A DNA stretch of 23,415 nucleotides from JANYCO01 sp031416415 (GCA_031416415.1 JANOTP010000234.1:1-23415); one strand, 5' to 3'; positions 13,885-22,850 are shown, numbered from the stretch's first letter. The notes: generated from the sequence alone by a model not told the origin. A program made the numbers and translations.

Positions 13885-15099
13885 ATGAATGAAAAAATAA
13901 AAATATGGACCGATAAAAATCTCAAAGGTGATCCAATCATCTGGGCGATTATTATTGCTTTTTCATTATTTAGTATTCTGGTAGTGTACAGCGCCATTGG
14001 TTCGCTTGCGTATAAAAAAACGGGAGGAGATACAGAACATTTTCTTTATAAACATTCATTACTTGTATTCTTTAGCTTAGCGTTAACTTGGCTTTCTCAT
14101 AAAGTTAATTATAAATTATATTGGGGACTTAGTAAGCTCGCTTTATGGTTCGCACCCCTTTTATTGATTTATGGATATTTCTTTGGAAGTGATTTAAATG
14201 GAACAAAACGTACATTTATAATCCCCATTATTAATCAAAGTTTTCAACCTTCTGACTTTGCTAAATTAGCATTGATCGTCGCTTTAGCAAGGATGTTAAC
14301 AAAACGCCAAACTCAAATTGATAAAGCTTTAACAATTGAATCCGTAGAGCAAATAATGAATAAATCTCTATGGCCTGCTATTCTTTGGTGCTCCGGAATA
14401 TGTGGACTAATTGCGCTTACGAATTTTTCAACAGCTGTTATGCTGTTTGCTACATGTTTACTCCTAATGTATATCGGTCGCGTTCCGTTGAAACAATTAG
14501 GATTGCTTTGTTTAGTAGGTGGTGTAGCAGGTATAACAGGGTTAGCTCTAGGAGATAGGTTAGGTACCGTAATTAGCAGAGTTAATAAATTTATGTTTGA
14601 TGATAAAATTTTATTTCAAGCAGAGCAAGGTTTCATAGCTATTTGGCGTGGAGGTTTTTTTGGTATGGGTCCCGGTAACGGAATACAAAAAGATTTTCTT
14701 CCTCATCCTTATTCGGATTTTATTTATGCTACGATACTAGAAGAATGGGGAATGTTATTCGGTGTTCTTGTGATCTTATTATATCTAGCACTTCTATACA
14801 GAGGAATGAAAACTATAGTAAATAGCGAGCGTGCTTTTGGAGGATTACTTTCCGCAGGTTTATGTTTTAGTATTGTAATTCAGGCAATGATCAATATGGG
14901 AGTATCTGTGGGGTTAGGTCCTATTACAGGTCAACCCTTGCCCATGATGAGTATGGGGGGGACATCGTTACTGTTTACTGGAATTTCTTTAGGGATTATA
15001 TTAAGCGTTAGCAGAGGTGATATTAAAGAAGAAGATATTCTGGAAGAAAAAGTAGAGGAAGAAGAACCCGATTACCAACAAGAAGATGAAGAAGAATAA
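13885..15099 (+). CDS. ftsW: Peptidoglycan glycosyltransferase FtsW (SEDS family)
   Basis: 404 residues from ATG 13885. An in-frame TTG at 13876 would add MKE, but it lies inside the heptamer array, so the ATG is preferred. The protein is polytopic, with about ten membrane segments. SEDS landmarks: QPSDFAKLALI near residue 121-131, the conserved Asp in PHPYSDFIYATILEEWG (D278 from this start) that is catalytic in RodA/FtsW, and PLPMMSMGGTSLL near 352-364. It polymerises lipid II into glycan strands at the septum together with FtsI. The C-terminal tail (about 375-404) is very acidic, and its last 14 bases overlap the start of murG. RodA is the alternative, but the dcw position argues for FtsW. 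Confidence 0.95.
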   Translation: MNEKIKIWTDKNLKGDPIIWAIIIAFSLFSILVVYSAIGSLAYKKTGGDTEHFLYKHSLLVFFSLALTWLSHKVNYKLYWGLSKLALWFAPLLLIYGYFFGSDLNGTKRTFIIPIINQSFQPSDFAKLALIVALARMLTKRQTQIDKALTIESVEQIMNKSLWPAILWCSGICGLIALTNFSTAVMLFATCLLLMYIGRVPLKQLGLLCLVGGVAGITGLALGDRLGTVISRVNKFMFDDKILFQAEQGFIAIWRGGFFGMGPGNGIQKDFLPHPYSDFIYATILEEWGMLFGVLVILLYLALLYRGMKTIVNSERAFGGLLSAGLCFSIVIQAMINMGVSVGLGPITGQPLPMMSMGGTSLLFTGISLGIILSVSRGDIKEEDILEEKVEEEEPDYQQEDEEE

Positions 15100-16195
15100 A
15101 CCATATCGAATCATCATAAGCGGTGGAGGAACTGGAGGACATATCTTCCCTGCAATAGCTATAGCCAATGCCTTGAAAGAGATGCATCCAGATGCTGAAT
15201 TTCTTTTTGTAGGAGCAGAAGGTAAAATGGAAATGGAAAAAGTGCCTCAGGAAGGGTATAAGATTATAGGATTACCTGTTGCAGGCTTTCAACGAAAACT
15301 TACTTTCAAAAATTTACTCTTCCCTTTTAAATTATTGAGTAGTCTTTTAAAAGCTAGAAGTATAGTAAAAGAATTTAAACCCGACGTAGCTGTTGGTGTT
15401 GGAGGCTATGCTAGTGGACCTTTGTTATATGCAGCGGCGAGTAAGGGTGTTCCTACTTTGATTCAGGAACAAAATTCATACGCTGGTGTTACTAATAAAA
15501 TATTATCTAAAAAAGCCAAAACGATCTGTGTTGCTTATCAAGGTATGGAAAGATTTTTTCCGAAAGAAAAAATTGTATACACAGGAAACCCAGTACGTAA
15601 AGATATTTTAGAGTTTAAAAATCAAAAAGAAAAAGGACTTCAGTTTTTTGGCTTAACGAATACTCTAAGTACAATCTTTATTATGGGCGGTAGCCTTGGT
15701 GCCAGAACAATTAATAAAAGTGTGATGGCTAATATTGATATGCTGTTGGAGGCTGGGGTTCAAGTGATCTGGCAGACAGGAAAGTTTTATTATGAAGAAT
15801 GTCAAGAATTAGTAACTCAAAAAAATACGGATAAAATAAAAGTGTTAGAGTTTATAAAAGATATGAATCTTGCGTATGCTGTAGCGGATGTTGTAATTTC
15901 AAGGGCAGGTGCTTTGTCTATATCAGAACTTTGTTTGGTTCAAAAACCCATCATATTGGTTCCATCTCCAAATGTTGCAGAAGACCATCAGACAAAAAAT
16001 GCAATGGCTTTAGTTGAAGTGAATGCCGCTCAAATGATAAAGGACGAACAAGCAGAAAGAGTTCTTGTGCCAGCGGTATTGAAATTGTTACAAAATAAAG
16101 AGAAACAAGAAATTTATTGTGAAAACATTGTAAAGCTGGGAAAACCAAATGCAGCAAAGGAAATTGCTTCTGAAGTTTTGAAGTTGATAGTTTAA
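15086..16195 (+). CDS. murG: UDP-GlcNAc:lipid I N-acetylglucosaminyltransferase MurG
   Basis: 369 residues, two GT-B Rossmann domains. The N-terminal GGGTGGH is at 13-19; EQNSYAGVTNK spans 128-138; the second glycine loop GGSLGA is at 201-206; and SRAGALSISEL (272-282) contains the uridine/ribose-binding Glu E281. It converts lipid I to lipid II at the inner face of the cytoplasmic membrane. The start ATG lies within the end of ftsW (14-base overlap), indicating coupled translation. The final codons and TAA stop run into a GTTNAAN heptamer array. Confidence 0.97.
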   Translation: MKKNKPYRIIISGGGTGGHIFPAIAIANALKEMHPDAEFLFVGAEGKMEMEKVPQEGYKIIGLPVAGFQRKLTFKNLLFPFKLLSSLLKARSIVKEFKPDVAVGVGGYASGPLLYAAASKGVPTLIQEQNSYAGVTNKILSKKAKTICVAYQGMERFFPKEKIVYTGNPVRKDILEFKNQKEKGLQFFGLTNTLSTIFIMGGSLGARTINKSVMANIDMLLEAGVQVIWQTGKFYYEECQELVTQKNTDKIKVLEFIKDMNLAYAVADVVISRAGALSISELCLVQKPIILVPSPNVAEDHQTKNAMALVEVNAAQMIKDEQAERVLVPAVLKLLQNKEKQEIYCENIVKLGKPNAAKEIASEVLKLIV

Positions 16196-16231
16196 AGTTA
16201 AAGGTTTAAAGTTGAATGTTAAAAGTTTAAA
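16183..16231 (+). repeat. GTTNAAN heptamer array at the murG 3' end
   Basis: Seven consecutive 7-mers: GTTGATA, GTTTAAA, GTTAAAG, GTTTAAA, GTTGAAT, GTTAAAA, GTTTAAA. The first unit and part of the second encode the last residues of MurG, and the TAA stop (16193-16195) lies in the second unit. Confidence 0.88.
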
Positions 16232-16249
16232 TGTATTACTAAAGAAGAA

Positions 16250-16284
16250 ATCTTATATCTAGTATCTAAAATCTGACATCTAAA
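16250..16284 (+). repeat. ATCTNNN heptamer array upstream of murC
   Basis: Five consecutive 7-mers: ATCTTAT, ATCTAGT, ATCTAAA, ATCTGAC, ATCTAAA, ending three bases before the GTG start of murC. Together with the GTTNAAN array it fills most of the 92-bp murG-murC spacer. Confidence 0.85.
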
Positions 16285-16287
16285 AAC

Positions 16288-17667
16288 GTGAACTTAAGTA
16301 ATTATAAAAATATCTACTTCCTCGGTATCGGGGGCATCGGAATGAGTGCTATTGCGAGATGGTTTCGTGCGCAAGGATTTGTTGTTGGTGGGTATGATAA
16401 AACGGCTACCGAACTTACTGCACGATTGAAGGAAGAAGGCATGGATTTGCATTATGACGATCAGGTAGGACGAATACCTACTGCTTTTTATAATAAAAAT
16501 GAAACCCTAGTAATACTGACTCCAGCTATACCAAAGGACAATGTGGAGCTTAAGTATTTTCAAGAAAGTGGTTATGATATTATGAAAAGGGCTCAGGTAT
16601 TAGGCCTGCTTACCAAAGATATGTTTACTATAGCAGTGGCAGGTACCCATGGTAAAACAACAACTTCTTCTATGGCCGCTCATGTGTTGAAGTTTTGCGG
16701 ATTAAAAGTCAATGCTTTTCTCGGTGGAATTACAGTCAATTACGAATCAAATTTATTGATAGGCGAAAAGAATGGTTTAGTAGTGGTAGAAGCAGATGAG
16801 TTTGATCGTTCTTTTCTAACATTGTATCCAGACATTGCAGTCATCACTTCTACTGATGCTGATCACTTAGATATTTATGGTGAAGCCGATGAGGTAAAAA
16901 AATCGTTTGCTTTGTTTGCCTCTCAAATAAAAGAAGGCGGTAAATTATTTCTTCGAGACGGACTTGAGGTAGGTCAACCTAAAGGTGTCGAAATTAATAA
17001 TTATGCTTATAATGGGAAATCCATAACAGCAGAAAATCTTCGAGTAGAAAACGGAAGTTTCGTTTTCGATTATGTATCTGCGAATCATAAAATAGAAAAT
17101 ATTGTAATGTTGGTGCCAGGCTTTCATAATGCCGAGAATGCGTTAGCTGCTATTTCCATTGCCTTGGAGATAGGTCTTGAACCTGAAAAAGTAAAGGCTG
17201 GTATAGAAAGTTTTAAAGGTGTGAAGAGGAGATTTCAGCTTATTTTGAAATCCGATAAAGTTGTTTATATCGACGACTATGCCCACCACCCAACAGAGAT
17301 AGAGGCTTTTTTGAAATCAGTGAAGAAACTTTATGAAGGGAAAAAGGTTACTTGTATTTTCCAACCTCATTTATTTAGTCGTACAAGAGATTTTATGGAA
17401 GGCTTTGCAGAGAGCCTATCTCTGCCAGATAAATTAATCTTATTGGATATTTACCCAGCTCGAGAACTACCGATTGAAGGGGTAAGTTCGAAAGTGGTTT
17501 TTGATAAAGTTACAATTAAGGATAAAATACTTTGTACTAAAGCTGAACTTATGTCCATCCTAGAAAACGAGGAAACAGAAGTCTTAGTAACCGTTGGAGC
17601 AGGAGATATCGATACTTTTGTGAAGCCGATTAAAGAAATGCTTACTCGTAAGTATCAATTAAATTAA
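16288..17667 (+). CDS. murC: UDP-MurNAc:L-alanine ligase
   Basis: 459 residues: N-terminal FLGIGGIGMSAIA (11-23) for UDP-MurNAc binding, ATP-binding AGTHGKTTT (118-126), DEFDRSFL near 169 and the C-terminal domain with YIDDYAHHPTEI near 330. It adds L-Ala, the first amino acid of the stem peptide. The start is GTG at 16288; it gives the expected short N-terminus (MNLSNYKNIYFLGIGG) and no ATG precedes the glycine loop. Mpl, a related recycling ligase, is less likely because of the dcw context. Confidence 0.95.
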   Translation: MNLSNYKNIYFLGIGGIGMSAIARWFRAQGFVVGGYDKTATELTARLKEEGMDLHYDDQVGRIPTAFYNKNETLVILTPAIPKDNVELKYFQESGYDIMKRAQVLGLLTKDMFTIAVAGTHGKTTTSSMAAHVLKFCGLKVNAFLGGITVNYESNLLIGEKNGLVVVEADEFDRSFLTLYPDIAVITSTDADHLDIYGEADEVKKSFALFASQIKEGGKLFLRDGLEVGQPKGVEINNYAYNGKSITAENLRVENGSFVFDYVSANHKIENIVMLVPGFHNAENALAAISIALEIGLEPEKVKAGIESFKGVKRRFQLILKSDKVVYIDDYAHHPTEIEAFLKSVKKLYEGKKVTCIFQPHLFSRTRDFMEGFAESLSLPDKLILLDIYPARELPIEGVSSKVVFDKVTIKDKILCTKAELMSILENEETEVLVTVGAGDIDTFVKPIKEMLTRKYQLN

Positions 17668-17695
17668 ACAGTTATATTGGTTTGAAATAATAAAA

Positions 17696-18460
17696 ATGTT
17701 TAAAAAACTAAAAATAAAGAAAGGAATCATTTACTCTAGTATAGGGCTTGTACTCCTTGTCCTTATTGGTTTTGTGGAAAATAAACAAGCTAATAAAAGA
17801 GTCAAAAAGGTAGTTATCAACATTGATCATTCGGGGAATAATTACTTTGTAGAAGAGGAAAATGTTTTAGACTTGATCACTAAAAATGGAAGCGATCCAA
17901 TTGTGGATAAAAAATACCAATATTTAAACCTCAAAGAGATTGAGATGAGGATCAAATTTTTTAAATTTGTATCTGATGCTCAGGTATCAAGAGATCACAA
18001 AGGAAACTTAAAAGTTTTAGTGAAGCAAAAAAGACCTATCGCCAGAATCATATATCCCAATGGCGTCCATGCTTACATTGGGAGCGATGGGACAACTCTC
18101 TCTACTTCTGAAAAATTCACCTCCCGGGTTGTTATTGTTGACGGAGCATTTTCTCCAAAACTAATGTCTGAAGACTTTCTTCAAAGCGAGGAAGGGAAGA
18201 CTTATTTTGATTTATTGAAAAGGGTGGACGAAGATAAGTTTTGGAAAACTCAAATAGCACAAATTAGTATTGATCGTTTCGGAGAAGTTGTATTGTATCC
18301 GCAGCTGGGGAGACAGATCATATACTTGGGAAAACCAGAAGATCTGGATATAAAATTAAGAAATCTGGGTTTATTTTATAAAAAAATAATTCCTGCGAAA
18401 GGTTGGAATACCTATCAAACAGTGAACTTGAAATATAAAAATCAATTAATTTGCGAATAA
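17696..18460 (+). CDS. ftsQ: Cell division protein FtsQ/DivIB
   Basis: 254 residues: a short basic cytoplasmic tail, one membrane segment (about 10-27, GIIYSSIGLVLLVLIGFV) and a periplasmic part with a POTRA-like region (about 37-112) and a beta domain. The ending VNLKYKNQLIC is typical of FtsQ in Bacteroidota. Position between murC and ftsA matches ftsQ elsewhere. It would anchor FtsL and its partner in the septal activation complex. Sequence conservation of FtsQ is low, so the call rests on topology, ending and order. Confidence 0.9.
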   Translation: MFKKLKIKKGIIYSSIGLVLLVLIGFVENKQANKRVKKVVINIDHSGNNYFVEEENVLDLITKNGSDPIVDKKYQYLNLKEIEMRIKFFKFVSDAQVSRDHKGNLKVLVKQKRPIARIIYPNGVHAYIGSDGTTLSTSEKFTSRVVIVDGAFSPKLMSEDFLQSEEGKTYFDLLKRVDEDKFWKTQIAQISIDRFGEVVLYPQLGRQIIYLGKPEDLDIKLRNLGLFYKKIIPAKGWNTYQTVNLKYKNQLICE

Positions 18461-18464
18461 TACT

Positions 18465-19805
18465 ATGCAGAAAGATTATAAAAATGATAAACTTGTTGTA
18501 GGTCTCGATATCGGAACCACAAAAATTTGTGCGATCATAGGTCGTATGAACGAACACAACAAACTGGAGATTCTAGGTCTTGGGAAATCCGTATCTGAAG
18601 GTGTGATCAGAGGCATGGTTATGAATATCAATTCAACCGTAGACGCTATCACCAAAGCGATGCGTGAGGCTGAGCTTCAAGCAGGCGTTGATGTGAAAGT
18701 AGTAAATGTTGGTATTGCTGGTCAGCATATCAAGAGCTCTATGCATAGAGGAAGTATCATGCGTTCTACTACCGATGACGAAATAACACCCGCTGATGTA
18801 GATCGTTTGACAAATGACATGTACAAAACCGTAATGCCTTACGGAAGTGAAATTATACATGTAATGCCACAAATGTATACCGTCGATTATCAAGAAGGAA
18901 TTAAAGATCCTGTAGGTATGTCTGGTGTGCGTCTTGAAGCGGATTTTCACGTTATTACAGCTCAAACAAATGCGATAAATAATATCAATAAATGTATTAT
19001 CAAATCGGGTTTGGAAATAGATAAATTAATTCTTGAGCCAATTGCTTCAAGTCTCTCTGTGTTGAGTGACGAAGAGAAAGAAGCTGGAGTTGTTTTAGTT
19101 GATATTGGAGGAGGTACTACCGACGTAGCTATTTTCCATGATAATATTATTCGTCATACTGCCGTTATTCCTTTTGGTGGAAATGTTGTTACAAACGATA
19201 TTCAACAAGGTTGCAGCGTGATGCTAAAACAATCCGAACTACTGAAAACAAAATTCGGTCGAGCTTTGGCTAATGAAGCAAATCCAAATGAAATTGTATC
19301 AATACCTGGACTTCGTAACAGAGCTCCAAAAGAAATTTCAGTAAAAAATCTTGCTCATATTATTCAAGCTAGAATGGAAGAGATTATCGAGATGGTATTT
19401 TCTGAAATAATAAGTTCTGGATATGAAGGTAAACTTGCTGGAGGTATAGTAGTAACTGGTGGTGGAGCACAATTGCAATACATCAAACAATTGTTTGAAC
19501 TCGTTACGGGTATGGATGCTCGTATTGGTTATCCAAACGAACATCTAGGTAAGAGTAAAGTAGAAATCGTAAAAAGCCCTATGTATGCTACCGGTGTTGG
19601 TCTTGTACTGTCCGGATTTACTTCGATAGACGATAGAGATAATAAATATTCTGAATTACTCAGAGTAAAAGAAAATAATAAAAACGACAAAAAAGAAGAG
19701 TCAACTAAGAAATCATCTAGAACTTTTGATCTTAATCTGAATAAATTTCAGGATAAATTAAAAGGCTTCCTTGCTGGAGACATTGATGATAGCTTAGAGT
19801 ATTAA
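18465..19805 (+). CDS. ftsA: Cell division protein FtsA (actin-like Z-ring membrane anchor)
   Basis: 446 residues. Actin-type nucleotide motifs: phosphate 1 GLDIGTTK (13-20), phosphate 2 DIGGGTTD (213-220) and the adenosine loop VVTGGGAQL near 345. The 1C domain lies around 85-160. The C-terminus has a charged linker and a final amphipathic helix (NKFQDKLKGFLAGDI) matching the membrane-targeting sequence of FtsA. It tethers FtsZ filaments to the membrane and recruits later divisome proteins. Only 4 bases separate it from ftsQ. Confidence 0.97.
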   Translation: MQKDYKNDKLVVGLDIGTTKICAIIGRMNEHNKLEILGLGKSVSEGVIRGMVMNINSTVDAITKAMREAELQAGVDVKVVNVGIAGQHIKSSMHRGSIMRSTTDDEITPADVDRLTNDMYKTVMPYGSEIIHVMPQMYTVDYQEGIKDPVGMSGVRLEADFHVITAQTNAINNINKCIIKSGLEIDKLILEPIASSLSVLSDEEKEAGVVLVDIGGGTTDVAIFHDNIIRHTAVIPFGGNVVTNDIQQGCSVMLKQSELLKTKFGRALANEANPNEIVSIPGLRNRAPKEISVKNLAHIIQARMEEIIEMVFSEIISSGYEGKLAGGIVVTGGGAQLQYIKQLFELVTGMDARIGYPNEHLGKSKVEIVKSPMYATGVGLVLSGFTSIDDRDNKYSELLRVKENNKNDKKEESTKKSSRTFDLNLNKFQDKLKGFLAGDIDDSLEY

Positions 19806-19827
19806 CTTATACTTAAACATTTGCGCT

Positions 19828-21384
19828 ATGACAAATAGTATTTATAAATTCGATATACAAGATTCACACAAATCCATCATCAAAGTAATTGGTGTAGGTG
19901 GTGGTGGAAGCAATGCTGTAAATTACATGTATCGTCAGGGAATTCGTGACGTGGAATTTTTGGTTTGTAATACAGATTCACAACATTTAAAAGTATGTGA
20001 AGTTCCAAATAAAATTCAGATCGGAATCAATCTTACAAAAGGTCTTGGTGCGGGAGCCAGACCAGAGAAAGGCCGCGAAGCAGCGCTCGAAAATAAAGAA
20101 GATATTCGGTCTATTTTAAGTGATAGCACCAAAATGGTGTTTATTACTGCAGGTATGGGCGGTGGCACTGGTACAGGGGCCGCACCTATTATTGCAAAAA
20201 TAGCACGTGAACTTGATATACTTACCATTGGTATCGTTACGCTTCCTTTTAGATGGGAAGGAAATGGTAAAAAAGGTCAAGCTTCGAATGGAATTGCGGA
20301 GATGAAAGAATGTTGCGATACCGTTATTGTTATCAATAACGATAAGCTTCAAGAGCTTTATGGTAAACTTCAAATCAAAGAAAGTTTCGATAAAGCAAAC
20401 GATGTATTGCTTACAGCAGCGAAAAGTATTGCAGAGGTAATAACAGTTCAAAGTGAGATCAATGTCGATTTTGCCGATGTGGAACGTGTAATGAAAAACT
20501 CTGGTGCTGCTGTGATGGGCTCTGCTATTGCTAGTGGAGAAGGTAGAGCAATGAGAGCAATTGAGCAAGCCTTATATTCACCTCTTATTGATGGAGGAAA
20601 TGTATTTGGTGCAAAAAACATGTTGCTTTCCATTGCCTATGGCGATACAGCTGATTTTACAATGGATGAGCTTACTGATATTACAGATTATATCACTGAA
20701 AAAGTAGGCAACCAAGCAGATGTAATTCCCGGTATCGGTGGCGACTCTTCTTTAGGAGATGCTATTCGTGTGACTATTATTGCAACAGGTTTTGAAGTTA
20801 GTCACTTAGATATACAAGACTCTAAAAAAGTAATCGATTTGGAGTCGAGCAAACAAATAAAAATGTTTGATATTCAAGCGCCACTTGAAAAGAAAAGTGA
20901 AATAATCTATTCGTTCGAAAGGCCTGAAAAAGTAGAGGAAATAAAAAAAGTAGAAGAAGTTAAAAACGAAGAAGAAAGTAAAATTATCTACGAACTAAAA
21001 GAAGATATTTCTACTGCGCAGATAGATTTATTCTCCTCAAAGGAAGAATCTAAAGGTACACCTCTTGATGGAAGAGAATATCAATTTGAAATAAAAAGTG
21101 AAATCAACACAGAGGTTAAGCCAAATGTGGTTTCTGAGTATGAGAAAAAGAAATTAGAAGAGCAAGCGGAAGAAAGAATAAAAAGAATAAGTAATCTTAC
21201 CAATAGTCAAAATTTAGATCCAGAAGAATTTAAATTGAGATTAGATGTCCCCGCTTACATGAGAAAAAAAGTAGACTTGCCAGAACAACCTCATTCTTCT
21301 GAGAGAAGTATTTCACGTTTTTCACTTAACGAAGACAATGAAATACTTGGCAATAATAAATTTCTTCATGACAACGTTGATTAA
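19828..21384 (+). CDS. ftsZ: Cell division GTPase FtsZ
   Basis: 518 residues, longer than in E. coli because of an extended C-terminal linker. The tubulin signature is GGGTGTG (111-117); the N-terminal glycine loop is GVGGGGSNA (22-30); the T7 loop NVDFAD (212-217) carries the catalytic acidic residues. The globular part ends near residue 322 (VTIIATGF). The linker (about 330-480) is rich in Glu and Lys, and the tail ends NKFLHDNVD, a short conserved end seen in Bacteroidota FtsZ. It forms the Z ring. It is the last gene of the operon, followed after 26 bases by a strong terminator. Confidence 0.98.
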   Translation: MTNSIYKFDIQDSHKSIIKVIGVGGGGSNAVNYMYRQGIRDVEFLVCNTDSQHLKVCEVPNKIQIGINLTKGLGAGARPEKGREAALENKEDIRSILSDSTKMVFITAGMGGGTGTGAAPIIAKIARELDILTIGIVTLPFRWEGNGKKGQASNGIAEMKECCDTVIVINNDKLQELYGKLQIKESFDKANDVLLTAAKSIAEVITVQSEINVDFADVERVMKNSGAAVMGSAIASGEGRAMRAIEQALYSPLIDGGNVFGAKNMLLSIAYGDTADFTMDELTDITDYITEKVGNQADVIPGIGGDSSLGDAIRVTIIATGFEVSHLDIQDSKKVIDLESSKQIKMFDIQAPLEKKSEIIYSFERPEKVEEIKKVEEVKNEEESKIIYELKEDISTAQIDLFSSKEESKGTPLDGREYQFEIKSEINTEVKPNVVSEYEKKKLEEQAEERIKRISNLTNSQNLDPEEFKLRLDVPAYMRKKVDLPEQPHSSERSISRFSLNEDNEILGNNKFLHDNVD

Positions 21385-21410
21385 ATATTTTAGGTTAGTA
21401 TAAAGTTGGG

Positions 21411-21440
21411 AAGCGCACTTTTAATAAGTGCGCTTTTTTT
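21411..21440 (+). terminator. Intrinsic terminator of the dcw operon
   Basis: AAGCGCACTT (21411-21420) and AAGTGCGCTT (21426-21435) form a perfect 10-bp stem with a TTAAT loop, followed by Ts to 21440. It is by far the clearest terminator in the window and marks the end of the transcript after ftsZ. Confidence 0.92.
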
Positions 21441-21512
21441 ATGATCTTAGTATTAATGAATAGTACCTATTTTTTCTATTTTCTATTTACTCCCCGGTTT
21501 CCTCTTACTATT

Positions 21513-22145
21513 TTACTGTTTCCTCAATAAAGCCCTACCTGACGCTCCATCTGAATCATATAGATTTATAGGCATAAAAATTAATTCATACTCGCCCGCT
21601 TCTGTTTTTGTTAAATTTAAACTTTCTATCAACCATATTCCTGCCCCTAATAAATGTTGATGAGTTTCTACTCCCGTTTTTGGCCCTCCTACGGACAGAT
21701 AGTCAATGCCAATACATAAGGGTTTTATTTTTGCTAGTAATGCAGCAGCAGCAGGAGAAATGTTTATGAATCCAGGATTAAAAGGTTTGTTCCACCATTC
21801 TATATAAGAATTATGGGTCTTGAAAATAATTCTTTCTTTGGGTTGAATATGGTGTTTTATAACTTCTTCTTCTGTAATTTCTTTAGTGTTTTCTATGGAG
21901 ATTACTCTGCATTTTCCTATAGTAATTTCAGGTTCCCAAGTACCAATTGTTGCGCCGTTCTTTATGAAATGAGAAGGAGCATCGATATGAGTTCCTGTAT
22001 GCACAGACATTGATACATGAGAAGCATTGCAAGGATCTCCTTTTTCAAAAGAAGCAAATTTTTTAAGTTGGAAAACCGGGTCCGTTGGCCATGTAGTTAT
22101 CCCTTCAGTAACAGGTACCGAAATGTCTATCCAGTTTGATTTCAT
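21513..22145 (-). CDS. Cyclase-family hydrolase, arylformamidase (KynB)-like
   Basis: 210 residues, the size of bacterial kynurenine formamidases. It carries the metal-binding motif HTGTHIDAPSHF (49-60, ligands H49, H53, D55) and a second cluster THQHLLGAGIWLIE (161-174) with H162 and E174 at the positions of the other ligands. The cyclase family (named after polyketide cyclases) hydrolyses amide or ester bonds with Zn or Mn; KynB converts N-formylkynurenine to kynurenine. No other kynurenine-pathway gene is in the window, so the substrate stays open. Minus strand, convergent with ftsZ and divergent from the shikimate kinase gene. Confidence 0.85.
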   Translation of the reverse strand: MKSNWIDISVPVTEGITTWPTDPVFQLKKFASFEKGDPCNASHVSMSVHTGTHIDAPSHFIKNGATIGTWEPEITIGKCRVISIENTKEITEEEVIKHHIQPKERIIFKTHNSYIEWWNKPFNPGFINISPAAAALLAKIKPLCIGIDYLSVGGPKTGVETHQHLLGAGIWLIESLNLTKTEAGEYELIFMPINLYDSDGASGRALLRKQ

Positions 22146-22274
22146 TACATTGGTTAATTAAATGACCCATAAGTTATTCATAAATATTGATTATTTTATT
22201 ATTGATAGTGTTTTTTTAGTTTTTGTTATAATAAAAAATTAACTTCATAATTGAGTATATAATAGTTGTTAAAA

Positions 22275-22799
22275 ATGATATCTAAAAATGCCCTTTATCT
22301 AATAGGAATGCCAGGATGTGGTAAAAGTACTTTAGGTAGAAAATATGCAGAATATAGTGGCTATAAATTTGTCGACACCGATGATTTGATAATTCAAGAA
22401 CAAGGGAAGACAATCGAACAACTCTACGGAGAAGTTGGCGAGATAGGATTCAGAGCAATCGAACATGAGTTGATCAAACGTTTTGAAGGAGTGAAGGAAA
22501 CCGTGGTATGCACCGGAGGTGGCTTGCCTTGTTTCATGGGTAATATGGAGATTATGAAGAAGCAAGGTATCACCGTATTTATGGATGTTTCGGACAATGA
22601 GATATGGAGCAGGGTGAAGGATACTAATTTTTCTGGTCGTCCTATTTATCAAAACCAAACACCAGAACAAGTGCAGGCGATTATTTCAAAACGTTCGGCA
22701 GAGCGTAGAGTAATATATTCTTCCGCACATATAATTTTAAAAAGTGATGATATAAAATTAGACGATCTTTTGAAAGCATTAGCTGAAGTAAAGGCGTAG
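22275..22799 (+). CDS. aroK: Shikimate kinase
   Basis: 174 residues from ATG 22275; an upstream in-frame TTG (22266) would add three residues but gives no better context. Motifs: Walker A GMPGCGKST (11-19), the shikimate-binding Asp pair in VDTDD (33-37), R60 in GFRAIE, GGG at 81-83, the lid Arg R122 in SGRPIY, and the adenine-side ERR near 143-145. It phosphorylates shikimate at O3 in aromatic amino acid biosynthesis, in the cytoplasm. It stands as the first gene of a possible short unit with the downstream PIG-L gene (51 bases between them). Confidence 0.95.
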   Translation: MISKNALYLIGMPGCGKSTLGRKYAEYSGYKFVDTDDLIIQEQGKTIEQLYGEVGEIGFRAIEHELIKRFEGVKETVVCTGGGLPCFMGNMEIMKKQGITVFMDVSDNEIWSRVKDTNFSGRPIYQNQTPEQVQAIISKRSAERRVIYSSAHIILKSDDIKLDDLLKALAEVKA

Positions 22800-22850
22800 T
22801 GTTTAATGTCTAGTATTTTTCGATTTAATATTTTGTTAGTTAACTTATAT

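Noticed and set aside
17902..17910. A perfect DnaA box (TGTGGATAA, minus strand) inside ftsQ
   Set aside because: It encodes ordinary residues (IVDK) in the middle of a gene with no other control signals; a chance match is plausible in 23 kb of AT-rich DNA.
20116..20568. Long antisense open frame (150 codons) within ftsZ, and similar ones within ftsI and ftsA
   Set aside because: They mirror highly conserved coding sequence, translate to Cys/Ser/His/Phe-rich strings with no motif, and have no promoter or neighbours in that direction.
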